In this document: positions 47,001 to 50,400 of the stretch, one piece after another
Layout of the letters: the number at the start of each line of letters is the position of its first letter
How positions within the stretch are numbered: the first letter of the stretch is position 1
Assembly (NCBI GenBank): GCA_028673005.1
Contig: CM054116.1
Location: forward strand, 36,118,854-36,182,853
Reading direction: 5' to 3'
Source of the DNA: Tanypteryx hageni
Taxonomy: Eukaryota; Arthropoda; Insecta; Odonata; Petaluridae
DNA length: 64,000 nucleotides
Translations under genes and position numbers: made by a program
The notes under the pieces: model-generated
Seen by the model: the letters and a program-made list of their open reading frames with translations, nothing else
Database searches by the model: none
Told to the model about the DNA's origin: nothing

Positions 47001-47497
47001 ACAATAGAATGATGAACAGGATTCACACCTATAGTTTGCAGACGCTTCAATGATCCATTCAGTTGATTAGACCAACCTCTTCGAGGGGTTCCTTGGCCAA
47101 GATGCAAGGAATTATCTATTCCCGTGTTGCTACCTCCCTGGCTCCCACCACTGCCACCACTCATTGCACTGTGATGATGAAGAGCAGAATCAGAGTTGGT
47201 TCGTCTCCAGGAGGTGGCATCTGATGCAGGTGGGGGGGAGAGGTATGAAGCGCTGCCATAAGGAGAGGTGTCAATCCGTTTCTCTCCACCAGGCCGTGAA
47301 GCTCTCATGGGACCAACTCCCACGTTTCTTCCTCGCTCTTGCACTCCCTGATTTGATGATCTGCCCTGGGACCCTCCACCGCCAACAACTCCACTTCTTC
47401 CTCCTGAAGATTGAGCTCCTGTATTTGTAGATGAACCCACCATTCCTCCAGTGTCCCCACCACCTGCATTCATCTCCTCCAAATTGCTGAGGGCACT
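4729..47497 (-). CDS. Crtc: CREB-regulated transcription coactivator (CRTC/TORC), 10 exons, N-terminus missing
   Basis: CRTC proteins bind the bZIP domain of CREB and activate CRE-driven transcription. They are held in the cytoplasm by SIK/AMPK phosphorylation with 14-3-3 binding and released by calcineurin; this is family knowledge. Seen here: join of 47497-47029, 45859-45673, 45502-45340, 40694-40464, 34604-34437, 32991-32908, 31789-31481, 21716-21648, 15426-14913 and 5039-4729. The total is 2505 nt, or 834 residues plus TAG, with every junction in phase. Family landmarks in order are [10 protein letters not shown] (like human CRTC1 Ser151), RPRSC (like Ser245), [44 protein letters not shown] and the acidic end [20 protein letters not shown]. 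The N-terminal CREB-binding coiled coil and the first SIK site are absent, so at least one upstream exon lies outside. Introns of 0.17-9.9 kb are filled with transposons. Identity is certain from motifs; small in-phase exons could have been missed. Confidence 0.95.
5204..5450. mobile_element. hAT-like short element
   Basis: The left end is CAGAGTCAGGACAAGACATT and the right end (minus) CAGACCCGAGACAAGGGCTA. Internal ccctaggcaagg and ccctaggcaga are arranged inverted. The pattern matches the widespread hAT MITE type built on CAGxGxCGGxxxAAGG...CCCTAGGC. The 8-bp flanks attgcaag and acaaaaag agree only in part. Confidence 0.55.
5499..7128. mobile_element. pogo-like TIR element, interrupted by a nested element
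   Basis: The termini are cagtatttacccaaatccaa and, on the minus strand, ccatatttactcgaatccaa, each next to TA (5497-5498, 7129-7130). Subtracting the insertion at 5963-7048 leaves a 544-bp element. Its interior is rich in rearranged units such as gcatcaattcatcacacgac. It is the same family as 12241-13147, which lacks the insertion. Confidence 0.75.
5963..7046. mobile_element. Tigger/pogo-type MITE nested at a TA site
   Basis: The termini are cacccactccccgattaacg and (minus) cacccactccccgcttaatg, flanked by TA on both sides (5961-5962, 7047-7048). The TIR layout CxxxCxCCCCGxTTAAxGC is like Tigger MITEs. The 1084-bp interior has no transposase. The related element at 12241-13147 preserves the empty target, ccaaatgtattctgtgagaa. 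Confidence 0.8.
7131..8527. other. intron DNA, nothing firm
   Basis: AT-rich sequence within the last Crtc intron. A fragment at 7236-7290 (cagtatatacccgcatgtaa) resembles the pogo-like TIR described elsewhere but has no partner. No supported gene. Confidence 0.5.
8528..8692 (+). pseudogene. mariner/Tc-like transposase N-terminal relic
   Basis: The frame reads [20 protein letters not shown], then [20 protein letters not shown] and [12 protein letters not shown] before a stop. It continues in frame past the stop as [20 protein letters not shown]. The layout [12 protein letters not shown]...KSGQP resembles the helix-turn-helix and GRPR-like hinge of Tc1/mariner transposases. No DDD/E catalytic part was seen nearby. 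Confidence 0.4.
9586..9865 (-). repeat. dispersed repeat, copy 3 (partial, inverted)
   Basis: Reverse complement of the second half of the repeat at 849-1375. It shares the segments around ttttcatgaaaacaatactt and the ggggacctyaaaac/acatg motif. It is more diverged than copies 1 and 2. Confidence 0.65.
9934..10029 (+). repeat. 24-bp tandem repeat, 4 copies
   Basis: The unit ggcatgcatggaccactgct + gcty starts at 9934, 9958, 9982 and 10006. The period is a multiple of 3, so it stays open on both strands (MHGPLLLG on +, CMPSSSGP on -). I see no host gene around it. Confidence 0.92.
10030..12238. other. intron DNA, no feature recognised
   Basis: AT-rich, without TIR pairs, splice-supported exons or repeats that I could anchor. 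A minus-strand open frame of 97 codons at 10986-11279 has no motif and is treated as chance. Confidence 0.5.
12241..13147. mobile_element. pogo-like TIR element, uninterrupted relative
   Basis: The left end is ctgtatttacccaaatccaa and the right end (minus) catatttacctgaatccaag. It shares its flanks and interior with 5499-7128. The interior has inverted clusters of units like gacaaattcgtcgcgagac (12380-12490 against 12650-12800) that make many overlapping spurious open frames. The right TA has decayed. Confidence 0.7.
13449..13860 (-). pseudogene. piggyBac-type transposase C-terminal relic
   Basis: The minus strand reads [20 protein letters not shown] then [18 protein letters not shown] and a stop. 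After decayed sequence come [20 protein letters not shown] and [18 protein letters not shown]. [19 protein letters not shown] and the ending Cys-rich CRxCSKRGxRxxTxYxCxxCxVxLCxxxCFxxYHT are the C-terminus of piggyBac (PGBD4-like) transposases. It is broken by stops and a frameshift, and no intact catalytic core remains. Confidence 0.7.
13900..14720. repeat. diverged tandem duplication
   Basis: 13920-14165 and 14490-14730 share order and wording: tctgtttac...ggtcttccct, then tatgaxxacxactgtaagyg, then ttccat...cattttgca and a run to tttaaagtt. They appear to be two decayed copies of one unit, possibly the end regions of the piggyBac relic next to them. Confidence 0.4.
14913..15426 (-). CDS. 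Crtc: Crtc exon I (His/Gln/Gly-rich, SIPDIILTG)
   Basis: The acceptor is cttatcatctag and the donor ACAG|GTATGG; it starts in phase 0 and ends in phase 1. It begins [17 protein letters not shown], carries a His/Gln tract (about 35 residues mixing HHHH, QQQQ and THHHPHH) and a run of about ten Gly, and ends [20 protein letters not shown] matches SGIPNIILTVTG of vertebrate CRTC1, which precedes the C-terminal activation domain. The repeats are likely length-polymorphic. Confidence 0.93.
15566..16515. mobile_element. pogo-like TIR element (950 bp)
   Basis: The left end is tcgtatctgcccgaatagaa and the right end (minus) ccatttctgcccgaatataa, each followed inward by gcc and flanked by TA (15564-15565, 16516-16517). 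It belongs to the same TIR superfamily as 5499-7128 and 27271-28294. The interior lacks an intact ORF. Confidence 0.75.
16555..16690 (-). repeat. tRNA-derived SINE copy
   Basis: On the minus strand a B-box gggttcgagtcacacc is followed by a GTT-rich stretch, then aatcagctgtaataggcctt gtgctctaagctgattgtta and an AATAAA-type end. The layout tRNA promoter, body, A/T tail is that of a short interspersed element. Confidence 0.5.
16700..18765. other. intron DNA
   Basis: AT-rich. Around 17795-17872 a half-element ends in ttcgaagtcgtatt...aacgaggttttactgta, a Tigger-like right end without a clear left partner. Otherwise no gene or repeat is supported. Confidence 0.45.
18768..19176. mobile_element. 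Tigger-like MITE (~410 bp)
   Basis: The ends are cagtaataccttgatatacg and (minus) cagtaatacctcaatatatg. The next inward block, cttcgttcg/aacttcgtatatc, is also inverted. The right flank is TA; the left flank has changed to CA. Confidence 0.65.
19620..19990. repeat. subterminal repeat array of the MULE
   Basis: About 20 imperfect units of 16-20 bp alternate ggcgaaacgtcc, agcaaaatgtcc and ggcgaatcgtcctgt. Such arrays near the ends are common in MULE-type elements, where transposase is thought to bind. Confidence 0.7.
20093..20254 (+). pseudogene. FLYWCH zinc-finger segment of MULE relic
   Basis: The open frame starts [20 protein letters not shown] and runs [20 protein letters not shown] to [13 protein letters not shown] and a stop. 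The ordered L, Y, W, C and CxCH residues are the FLYWCH zinc finger, often found N-terminal in MULE transposases of arthropods. It is separated from the transposase segment by frame breaks. Confidence 0.7.
20255..20984 (+). pseudogene. MULE transposase segment, broken
   Basis: Fragments in shifting frames: [20 protein letters not shown] (20294 on), then [20 protein letters not shown] (20372 on). The MULE domain core [38 protein letters not shown] and [11 protein letters not shown] stops at 20867-20869. A shifted frame continues [20 protein letters not shown]. Known cores have DGTF...DFE as catalytic Asp positions, and both are visible. In the C(F)H motif a His is replaced. The C-terminal third is missing. 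Confidence 0.8.
21121..21647. other. intron DNA
   Basis: No feature beyond low-level AT richness. A stretch at 21480-21600 with higher complexity has no ORF that I recognise. Confidence 0.4.
21648..21716 (-). CDS. Crtc: Crtc exon H (23 codons)
   Basis: The acceptor is tctattgcag and the donor CAA|GTAAGT, phase 0 on both sides. The reading is [20 protein letters not shown] then YSQ. The NYSQ end matches STLNYSQ of vertebrate CRTC1, which follows LEQFNM there as it does here. It is preceded by a 9.8-kb intron and followed by a 6.2-kb intron, and was too short to stand out as an open frame. Confidence 0.88.
22748..22925 (-). repeat. 3' fragment of a SINE/LINE with a trinucleotide-rich tail
   Basis: On the minus strand a GC-richer segment (cagcttagtggagactagtt through cccaacaccacccaggtgat) ends in gaagcctacatcatcgtcctc. 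Like the RTE LINE at 35.8 kb it finishes in degenerate CAT/ATG units. A long open frame here has no family match. Confidence 0.35.
22926..24345. other. intron DNA, nothing recognised
   Basis: AT-rich with no TIR pairs, exons or tandem repeats that I could support. Confidence 0.45.
24350..24465 (+). repeat. tRNA-derived SINE head
   Basis: tagtggttgccagccttggg is A-box like and cggcttcaaatcctaac is B-box like, at tRNA-like spacing. No clear body or tail follows; 24536-24600 then holds a separate fragment, gggtgcccataaagttgatt, that resembles a hAT end. Confidence 0.4.
25086..25775. mobile_element. piggyBac-type MITE with TTAA target duplication
   Basis: The ends are catgctcagcgtagag (25090 on) and, on the minus strand, catgctcagcgcagag (from 25771), flanked by TTAA at 25086-25089 and 25772-25775. 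The TTAA duplication is diagnostic of piggyBac-type transposition. An inner inverted motif, caggagcgg, is also shared. The 682-bp interior has no transposase. Confidence 0.75.
25776..26689. other. intron DNA
   Basis: AT-rich; no TIR matching the Tigger right end at 27236 was found, so that element's left boundary is undefined. Confidence 0.4.
26690..27089 (+). pseudogene. Tigger/pogo transposase C-terminal relic
   Basis: The frame reads [31 protein letters not shown], a stop, then [20 protein letters not shown], an acidic run [20 protein letters not shown], and ends [11 protein letters not shown] with TAG. The pattern DYVxVDxNVATCExLTxxDI, acidic region and ending TxLDxFFxK is the C-terminal tail of Tigger/jerky-like transposases. 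The DDE core is absent. Confidence 0.75.
27198..27236. mobile_element. right terminal repeat of the Tigger relic
   Basis: On the minus strand: CAGTGGAACCCTGTTAAGAC then attccaagggacc. This is the Tigger-type TIR (CAGTxGxxCCTCGxTTAA, CCAAGGGACC). It sits 109 bp past the transposase stop, as expected for a right end. Confidence 0.65.
27271..28294 (+). mobile_element. pogo-like TIR element carrying a transposase fragment
   Basis: The left end is ccatatataactgattgtaa and the right end (minus) ccgtatataatcaaatgtaa, each followed inward by gcc and flanked by TA (27269-27270, 28295-28296). At 1024 bp it is an internally deleted element. It retains a CENP-B-like DNA-binding segment near its right end, in plus orientation. 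Confidence 0.8.
28014..28189 (+). pseudogene. CENP-B/Brinker-type HTH of pogo-like transposase
   Basis: The frame holds [40 protein letters not shown] and [11 protein letters not shown]. The string YxVxFKxKVIxFAEExxNxAAxxxxGIDExxVRxWR is the N-terminal DNA-binding helix-turn-helix of pogo-group and CENP-B/Brinker proteins. The conserved Trp of VRxWR is Arg here. The frame ends at 28187-28189 with no catalytic domain, so it is a truncated relic. Confidence 0.7.
28511..28819. mobile_element. pogo-like MITE (~309 bp)
   Basis: The left end is atgtatttgcctgactataa and the right end (minus) ccatatttacccaattttaa, each followed by gac/gat-type sequence. The right flank is TA. It is the shortest member of the TIR family seen at 5.5, 12.2, 15.6 and 27.3 kb. 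Confidence 0.6.
29244..29284 (-). ncRNA. hammerhead-ribozyme-like motif, left arm
   Basis: Exact inverted copy of the motif at 30496-30536, read on the minus strand and therefore in the Crtc transcript orientation. Same core, stem II and palindromic stem III, and the same unpaired U. Confidence 0.45.
29381..29746 (-). CDS. Penelope GIY-YIG endonuclease domain, inverted left copy
   Basis: Identical in protein sequence to the right copy at 30034-30399, on the opposite strand, as part of the 601-bp palindrome arm. It has no upstream RT sequence, because the arm ends at 29795 in the (ATT)n spacer. Its orientation is the same as the Crtc transcript. Expression as protein is unlikely. Confidence 0.88.
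   Translation of the reverse strand: MKNLLDSTKDRTENLNKSGIYKIQCSHCNLMYIGQTRRKLITRFKEHLAHYKHNRFEKSSVATHILETGHSIHIEDLTLLTSANHSLNSLENLHIYKNRNNVMNTDTDFNKTLYKLTELDA
30034..30399 (+). CDS. Penelope GIY-YIG endonuclease domain, right copy
   Basis: A C-terminal fragment of a Penelope-like retroelement polyprotein. Residues 20-50 read [20 protein letters not shown], with the GIY and YIG motifs and the catalytic-type Arg. The CxxC insert between GIY and YIG is the mark of Penelope endonucleases. The tail [17 protein letters not shown] follows and ends ...[10 protein letters not shown]. Reading upstream in frame gives [20 protein letters not shown] back to a TAA at about 29981; before it lie [20 protein letters not shown] and [15 protein letters not shown]. 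So this fragment was joined to the RT linker, then broken by one stop. No RT palm domain is present, so it is 5' truncated. Confidence 0.88.
   Translation: MKNLLDSTKDRTENLNKSGIYKIQCSHCNLMYIGQTRRKLITRFKEHLAHYKHNRFEKSSVATHILETGHSIHIEDLTLLTSANHSLNSLENLHIYKNRNNVMNTDTDFNKTLYKLTELDA
30496..30536 (+). ncRNA. hammerhead-ribozyme-like motif, right arm
   Basis: The order is CCC-CTGAAGA-T-GCCCAC-TTA-GTGGGC-GAAA-TGCAT-A-GGG. Core CUGANGA (30500-30506), a perfect 6-bp stem II with a UUA loop (30508-30522), GAAA (30523-30526), a palindromic AUGCAU for stem III, then A before GGG that can pair with the initial CCC as stem I. Penelope-like elements are known to carry hammerheads with tiny stem III that work as dimers. 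One extra U after the core makes this imperfect. Confidence 0.45.
30637..31480. other. intron DNA
   Basis: AT-rich; nothing recognised. Confidence 0.45.
31481..31789 (-). CDS. Crtc: Crtc exon G (Ser/Pro-rich, LEQFSM end)
   Basis: The acceptor is ttggctcag and the donor ATG|GTAAGT; 103 codons in phase 0. It begins [20 protein letters not shown], runs through long Ser/Pro tracts, and ends [19 protein letters not shown]...HQLEQFNM is a conserved stretch in vertebrate CRTC1. The acceptor is a tandem NAGNAG (ctcagCAG), which may add or drop one Gln. Confidence 0.92.
31790..34436. other. introns between Crtc exons G, F and E
   Basis: Apart from exon F (32908-32991) the sequence is AT-rich without TIR pairs, tandem repeats or additional splice-bounded open frames that I could place. 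Confidence 0.45.
32908..32991 (-). CDS. Crtc: Crtc exon F (28 codons)
   Basis: The acceptor is ttatttcag and the donor CCG|GTAAGT, phase 0 on both sides, so the exon could be skipped without a frameshift. The reading is [18 protein letters not shown] followed by [10 protein letters not shown]. It is a short Ser/Pro-rich piece without a diagnostic motif. Strong splice signals and phase support it. Confidence 0.85.
34437..34604 (-). CDS. Crtc: Crtc exon E (Gln-rich)
   Basis: The acceptor is gccttacag and the donor ACG|GTATGT; 56 codons in phase 0. It begins [20 protein letters not shown] and continues through [20 protein letters not shown] to SNSQSIPT. It is Gln-rich, as expected of the CRTC glutamine-rich middle. 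The longest open frame overlapping this interval is in another phase and lacks family resemblance. The call rests on splice sites, phase and composition rather than on a conserved motif. Confidence 0.85.
35757..39094 (-). mobile_element. full-length RTE-type non-LTR retrotransposon
   Basis: The target duplication TTAACAT lies at 35757-35763 and 39088-39094, giving an element of about 3.3 kb. This is the usual size of RTE/BovB-clade LINEs. On the minus strand: a 5' UTR (39087-38768) ending in gcaaggggaaactacctcat, a single intact ORF, a very short 3' UTR, and a 3' end of degenerate ATG units (catgatgatgaatgatgatg) instead of poly(A). It is inserted in the Crtc intron between exons D and E in the same orientation as the gene. 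Intact ORF and TSD suggest a recent insertion. Confidence 0.93.
35801..38767 (-). CDS. LINE endonuclease-reverse transcriptase (988 aa)
   Basis: A single-ORF retrotransposon protein that nicks target DNA and reverse-transcribes its own RNA in place. Apurinic-type endonuclease motifs: GTWNVRT (Asn49), GLSEVRW (Glu78), MGDWNSVVG (Asp183, Asn185), QIDYILV (Asp250), SDHNLLV (275-277). Reverse transcriptase: [14 protein letters not shown] (517-529), [40 protein letters not shown] (Asp645), [10 protein letters not shown] (701-710), KYADDQGLI with catalytic YADD 743-746, then FKYLGSIL. The C-terminal part has [20 protein letters not shown] and NWIGHILRR, typical of RTE-like proteins. Start chosen at the first Met ([11 protein letters not shown]); the true start may be nearer GEKLRIGTW. 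No stops or frameshifts. Confidence 0.93.
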   Translation of the reverse strand: MNLSGVKYSGGKIVPQSDLRVGTTLGDAQRKFNINRKASGEKLRIGTWNVRTMNSGGKLENIKREMRRNNVGIVGLSEVRWEGEGEINSDEFKIIYSGGEKKERGVGIIMRKEIAERISKVVTVNDRLIAVKLQMEPVEMLIIQVYMPTTNAGDDEVDEMYEQIMEILEEEGKGRITTIVMGDWNSVVGEGQEDNIVGKYGLGKRNERGDKLVEFCHRNRLIVTNTWFKHHQRRLYTWRSPGDQRRYQIDYILVNERFRNSIKNVKTLPGADIDSDHNLLVANIQCRLKSVKRNVRVNKKWNLEELLKNKEAIMTELEERLGERDEENRKNVDEEWRYIHSNIKDVMEKKVGKITGERNKKPWITAAMLQKMEERRKWKNINTEEGQRKYKELNNALRRETDKAREQWINEKCEEIVECERIFRTDLMYSKARELFKKKARKIGRKGIMNKSGKIVSEPDSVKNVWKEYIEVLYDKEGKPRNIELNEEEDVEEDQLGPSILESEVKRAIDDMKRRKAVGSDDIPVDVLKVLGSKAVKQITKFFNQVYDTGVWPEDFLDVVMVPLEKKNNAKCCKDYRTISLISHTAKVLTRIITKRIECKIEKELQDNQFGFRRGRGTRDAIGCMRIMIERALEVNKDMYFCFVDWEKAFDRVKWDKMLGILNKIGIDWKDKRLLKNLYFDQKIRVRVEGEETESTSIGRGVRQGCPISPAIFNMYAETITEEALMEEKGFKIGGESITTIKYADDQGLIAEGEKELQRMTDRLAEVGQQYGMKINTEKTKVMVVSKEHKELNIMVNGQKLEQVSSFKYLGSILAQDGSSTQDIRSRIAMAKAAFNEKKELLTSKKINLETRKKLAKCYIWSIALYGAETWTIRRKEEKYLESFEMWVWRRMMKVKWTERKRNEEVLEMVGEDRMLIKTIRKRKANWIGHILRRQCLQRTILEGKINGKRGRGRKRIGILDNIKQGYTTYRGIKEASWEREKWRQRFS
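39095..40463. other. intron DNA
   Basis: AT-rich, nothing recognised. Confidence 0.45.
40464..40694 (-). CDS. Crtc: Crtc exon D (Ser/Pro-rich)
   Basis: The acceptor is tatttcag and the donor CCA|GTGAGT; the exon is 77 codons in phase 0. It begins [20 protein letters not shown] and ends [12 protein letters not shown]. The composition is Ser/Pro/Gln-rich, without a fold that I can name. It fits the low-complexity transactivation linker of CRTC, where many phosphorylatable SP sites occur. Order and phase tie it to exon C upstream and exon E downstream. Confidence 0.9.
41401..41575 (+). repeat. SINE body fragment
   Basis: Shares order with 55390-55600: cttaacgaagag, gggxccaacgxcttaac, cxttcxgaaggac, gggcxxcctcggaaaa and a final gaact/gttcgaa. 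It is a diverged, partial copy of the same tRNA-type SINE, in the same orientation. Confidence 0.55.
41964..42300 (-). pseudogene. Penelope-like element C-terminal relic
   Basis: The minus strand reads [40 protein letters not shown] and [20 protein letters not shown], then a tail ending NLHATST. The order A.H....H.I....V...E..Y..RL..E..EI.K...N.NR..G..L...W is the region after the GIY-YIG core in Penelope-type endonucleases. The GIY-YIG motif itself is missing. Just past the stop, ctgaagatgctacctggaat keeps the start of the 3' motif seen in the palindromic element at 29-30 kb. It is a different subfamily from that element. Confidence 0.6.
42733..43012 (+). repeat. purine-rich low-complexity tract
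   Basis: About 280 bp almost free of pyrimidines on the plus strand, made of GAGAGA, GGGAGA and GGAGAAAAAG units. It ends against ttatttatttatt. Confidence 0.9.
43421..44176. mobile_element. middle hAT-like element of the nest
   Basis: The element at 43429-44168 has ends (a)agggttgccaacc and (minus) cagggttgccaacc, flanked by identical TTTGGTAT at 43421-43428 and 44169-44176. The perfect 8-bp duplication shows that it inserted into the outer element. Confidence 0.85.
43792..44058. mobile_element. inner hAT-like element of the nest
   Basis: The ends are CAGCGGTATTCAACC and (minus) CAGTGGTATTTGGTG. 267 bp, lying inside the middle element. The 8-bp flanks ttttatat and ctttaaac match only in part, so it may be older or trimmed. 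Confidence 0.55.
44590..44762 (-). repeat. tRNA-derived SINE
   Basis: On the minus strand ggagtaggtggtgtagtggt tcgagtgttgcc is an A-box region, followed by caccagttaaagcaacacct and a degenerate B-box ctcgggttatgagcc. Confidence 0.45.
45340..45502 (-). CDS. Crtc: Crtc exon C (SLPDLTN core)
   Basis: The acceptor is ttggattccag and the donor AAT|GTAAGT, ending in phase 0. The product runs from [17 protein letters not shown] through [18 protein letters not shown] to [18 protein letters not shown]. The [18 protein letters not shown] string is the most conserved internal block of the family (TORC_M region). The intron before it is only 170 bp, the shortest in the gene. Confidence 0.95.
45673..45859 (-). 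CDS. Crtc: Crtc exon B (RPRSC regulatory site)
   Basis: The acceptor is tttgtacag and the donor GTAAGT. It enters in phase 1 and leaves with two bases, which the next exon completes to Asn. The reading is [16 protein letters not shown]..., a Gly-rich linker, then [17 protein letters not shown](N). RPRSC...VPGIN corresponds to RPKSCEVPGIN of vertebrate CRTC1 (Ser245 region), a second phospho-regulated 14-3-3 site. A longer open frame overlapping here is out of phase and is not the gene. Confidence 0.92.
45860..47028. other. intron between Crtc exons A and B
   Basis: 1169 bp, AT-rich; nothing recognised. Confidence 0.5.
47029..47497 (-). CDS. Crtc: Crtc exon A (SIK site exon)
   Basis: The acceptor is ttcttacag followed by AGT in phase 0. 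The exon reads [18 protein letters not shown] at its start and [12 protein letters not shown] at its end. It holds the block [16 protein letters not shown] and then [17 protein letters not shown], which matches the vertebrate SPYG...LSPP...[11 protein letters not shown] block around CRTC1 Ser151, the main SIK/14-3-3 site. Gly/Ser-rich linkers flank it. The donor is GTGTGA, weaker than the GTAAGT used at most other exons, and the exon ends in phase 1. A 2-nt acceptor shift (acag|AG) would break the frame, which fixes the boundary. Confidence 0.92.
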
Positions 47498-50400
47498 CTG
47501 TAAGAATTCAATGATAGCGAATTAGTCTTGGAAAAGATTAGGAAATGTTGTCAAGTAGCAACAGACTATTATACAGTTAACAGTATGATTTGTCATCAAG
47601 TGAGAATCCATATTTAGTATATTTTATAAATTATTTTGTAAATCAGATATATTTTTCAATAGTTGAAATTTATTGAAAAGATTATTGAAATCTGTAATTA
47701 ACTTCAAAATATGGAATATTCCTGAAATCATTCAGTAAAGAATACACAATATCAATTAAATAGCAACCACATAATAAATATAAAAGCGAAAAGTAGCTAA
47801 AATAAAGCTCAACCTACTCTGGTGACTAAATAAATGAAATTAGGATATGCAAAGATGGATGATTGTAAAAATCAGTATTTTTTTAAGAATCCAAAGATTT
47901 TATAATGGAAAATGAAATTAATAAAAAAATAAATTTAAACAAATATAATTGAAATTCTTAATTTAATACTCTTTCATTTCAAAAGAAAATTTTTAGTTAT
48001 TAACTATAAACAATTTTAAAAAGTGATGATATAATTTGTTCAGCATGATATTCACCTTTTATAAAATAAAGAATCCGTAATATTTAATAACTAAAAAATT
48101 TTAAAGATGCTTCACGATTATTAAAATGGCACAGCCCATAAAATTTCTGGTTAAATACCAAAGAGTAACATTCGATTTTTGGGGAAGTACTAAAAACAAA
48201 AAATGAAGTACAAGTTAAGATAGACAATGAATATCAGGGGAATAGGAATCATCGACTAATATAAGTTTTAGCAAAAGAATTATCATTCTGTATGCAAAAA
48301 ATATTCTGGTGCATGCAATGTTTGACTTATTAAAAGTTTCGTGCATAACGAGTAAATCATGTCAAATGTGACGTTTATTTCACAAAAAATATCATACGAC
48401 TAAAATCTGAAAAATCAGAATGCCACAGTGTAATCGCTTTAATCATCCAGTTTAAAACTTAATTGACATATTTTCACATTTGACTCATTAGCTATCGCAG
48501 ACAGCTAAATGTTCCCTTATAAGGAATAAATAACTTATTTTTAACCAACCCAACCAATTAGTAAACGAACATTTAATGAAACATCCGAGTGAGTCCAAGT
48601 CACTTAAGCGTGTCGCCGTTTGTCGAAAAACAAACGAGACGTTAAAAGTAATCCATGGGTGTGGTGCTTGCGCCGATGCAATCCTCTGATGACTCACGGA
48701 TTCCCGGGAAAAATGAAGCGCGGTGCCCGGTGGCACCCTTTTTCAAAATATATCCATTTCGTCGTAAGAGTACGGAATGCGGAAAACAAAACGAGGGACA
48801 ATGCAACACGTTATCGAAAGATGTCGTTATCCGCACCGCGAGCACAAAAAGCAAAACCTGGCAACCAGTTTCCGTTGCTCCGCTTCCTTTGCTGGGAAAC
48901 CCGTCATCGTGAAAATGAGTAGCGGGATTCCCCTCACATCATCATCGTTCGAGTTTTTCAATGAAGTTGGTACAACCCAATCTAATTAGGAAAAATATTT
49001 TTTCGCATCGATATAAAGCGCTAGCTCAAAATACGCTACTTTATAAATGTTTGGCTCTCAAGATGTAAGTTAGGATCACACGATATAATGTGAGTTTCTT
49101 CGAAAGGATAATTAAAAACCTTACAGTAGGAAATTCGCAGAAACTGCAAAAATATGGAGTATTTACTTTACGGAGCATCGTCAGTACGATCCTGTGCTGG
49201 CCTTCCCTTGAGATAATCTTTCGAAAGGCGATGGCCGAAACAGCAAAAAAATCTATTGTAATATAAATCTGAAACCTACATTTATTTCTGAAGTGCAAAA
49301 TTAGTGGCGCAATCGCTCCAGTACCTCAAAGTTCTAGAGAATGAATGGAAGTTTTAGATATGATATTTAAAAGTAAACCAAATTCAAGCATTCAAATAAA
49401 AATAATTACATTTTTATTTATAAATCATCATGAGAACAAATGAACAAAGATGACAATTTTTGTAAGTAGGGAAAACTTGGGATTTAAACCCTGGCGGATA
49501 AAAATAGGTTGACACAAGACTATCACGCCAACTATTTCGGTGCATAGCGGCACCTTGCAAGGTTACACAGGTATCTCACCTCCTTCCTTTCGAATTAAGT
49601 CACATCAACTAGAGTCAAAATATTCGAGATGTCCGGCGGCTTAACGACACCACCTTCGCGGAAGTTAATTTAGTGAATAATGCATCAATCCGTATAGACT
49701 TTGTAACAAAATCGGAAAAAGCTTAAAACGCGTATAATATTCCTTGCCAAAGCTATATATGTTCGGCTGATTCGGATAAATATAAACCAGTAATATTTCT
49801 AAACTTAAACACAAAAAAAAACTTCAAAAAGATGTAAAAAAAAGGAAGTGAGGTAAAGGTGTCTAGACTACCATCAAACAGTCGAAACCTATTTGAAATG
49901 GAAGCCGAGTAATCTCTCATTAAAATTTTCACTAATTAATTATTTTTGTTCTGATTTTTAAAATAATCAATATATCTAGCAGACAAAATACGCAGTACAG
50001 ATAGCATGAATACATGGTAATTACTTTCAAAGTTGTCCATCACTAAAATAATTCTAGGAAAAAATTTAATAACAATAAAAATCTGTTGAACAACGACAGT
50101 AAAAGAGAAGCAGTATATGCGCTTCTGAAGAAATGTATTTAAATTCACAAAAAAATAATGAAAATTCCAACTACGCCTCTATTCATAGTCTTTAAGGATT
50201 TTAAAAATAATACCTATATAAAAACAATCTAGACGTAATTATATTACAGGCGCATTCATTACTTAAACCGAGATACTCATTCGGAACAAAACTCATCCCT
50301 ATCATTCATCTAATCTTACATAAATATTTCAAGCGTGCGTCCAAGTAACGATAATAGTCCAAAAGGCTGATTCGCCATCCAACACACACACACGCATCCA

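Noticed and set aside
49485..49560. Possible tRNA gene on the minus strand
   Set aside because: A and B boxes are present but no full cloverleaf could be drawn; more likely a SINE head.
50360..50376. ATGGCGAATC on the minus strand as a possible CRTC start (MAN...)
   Set aside because: Continues QPFGLLS rather than PRKFSEKIA; no donor in a suitable phase.
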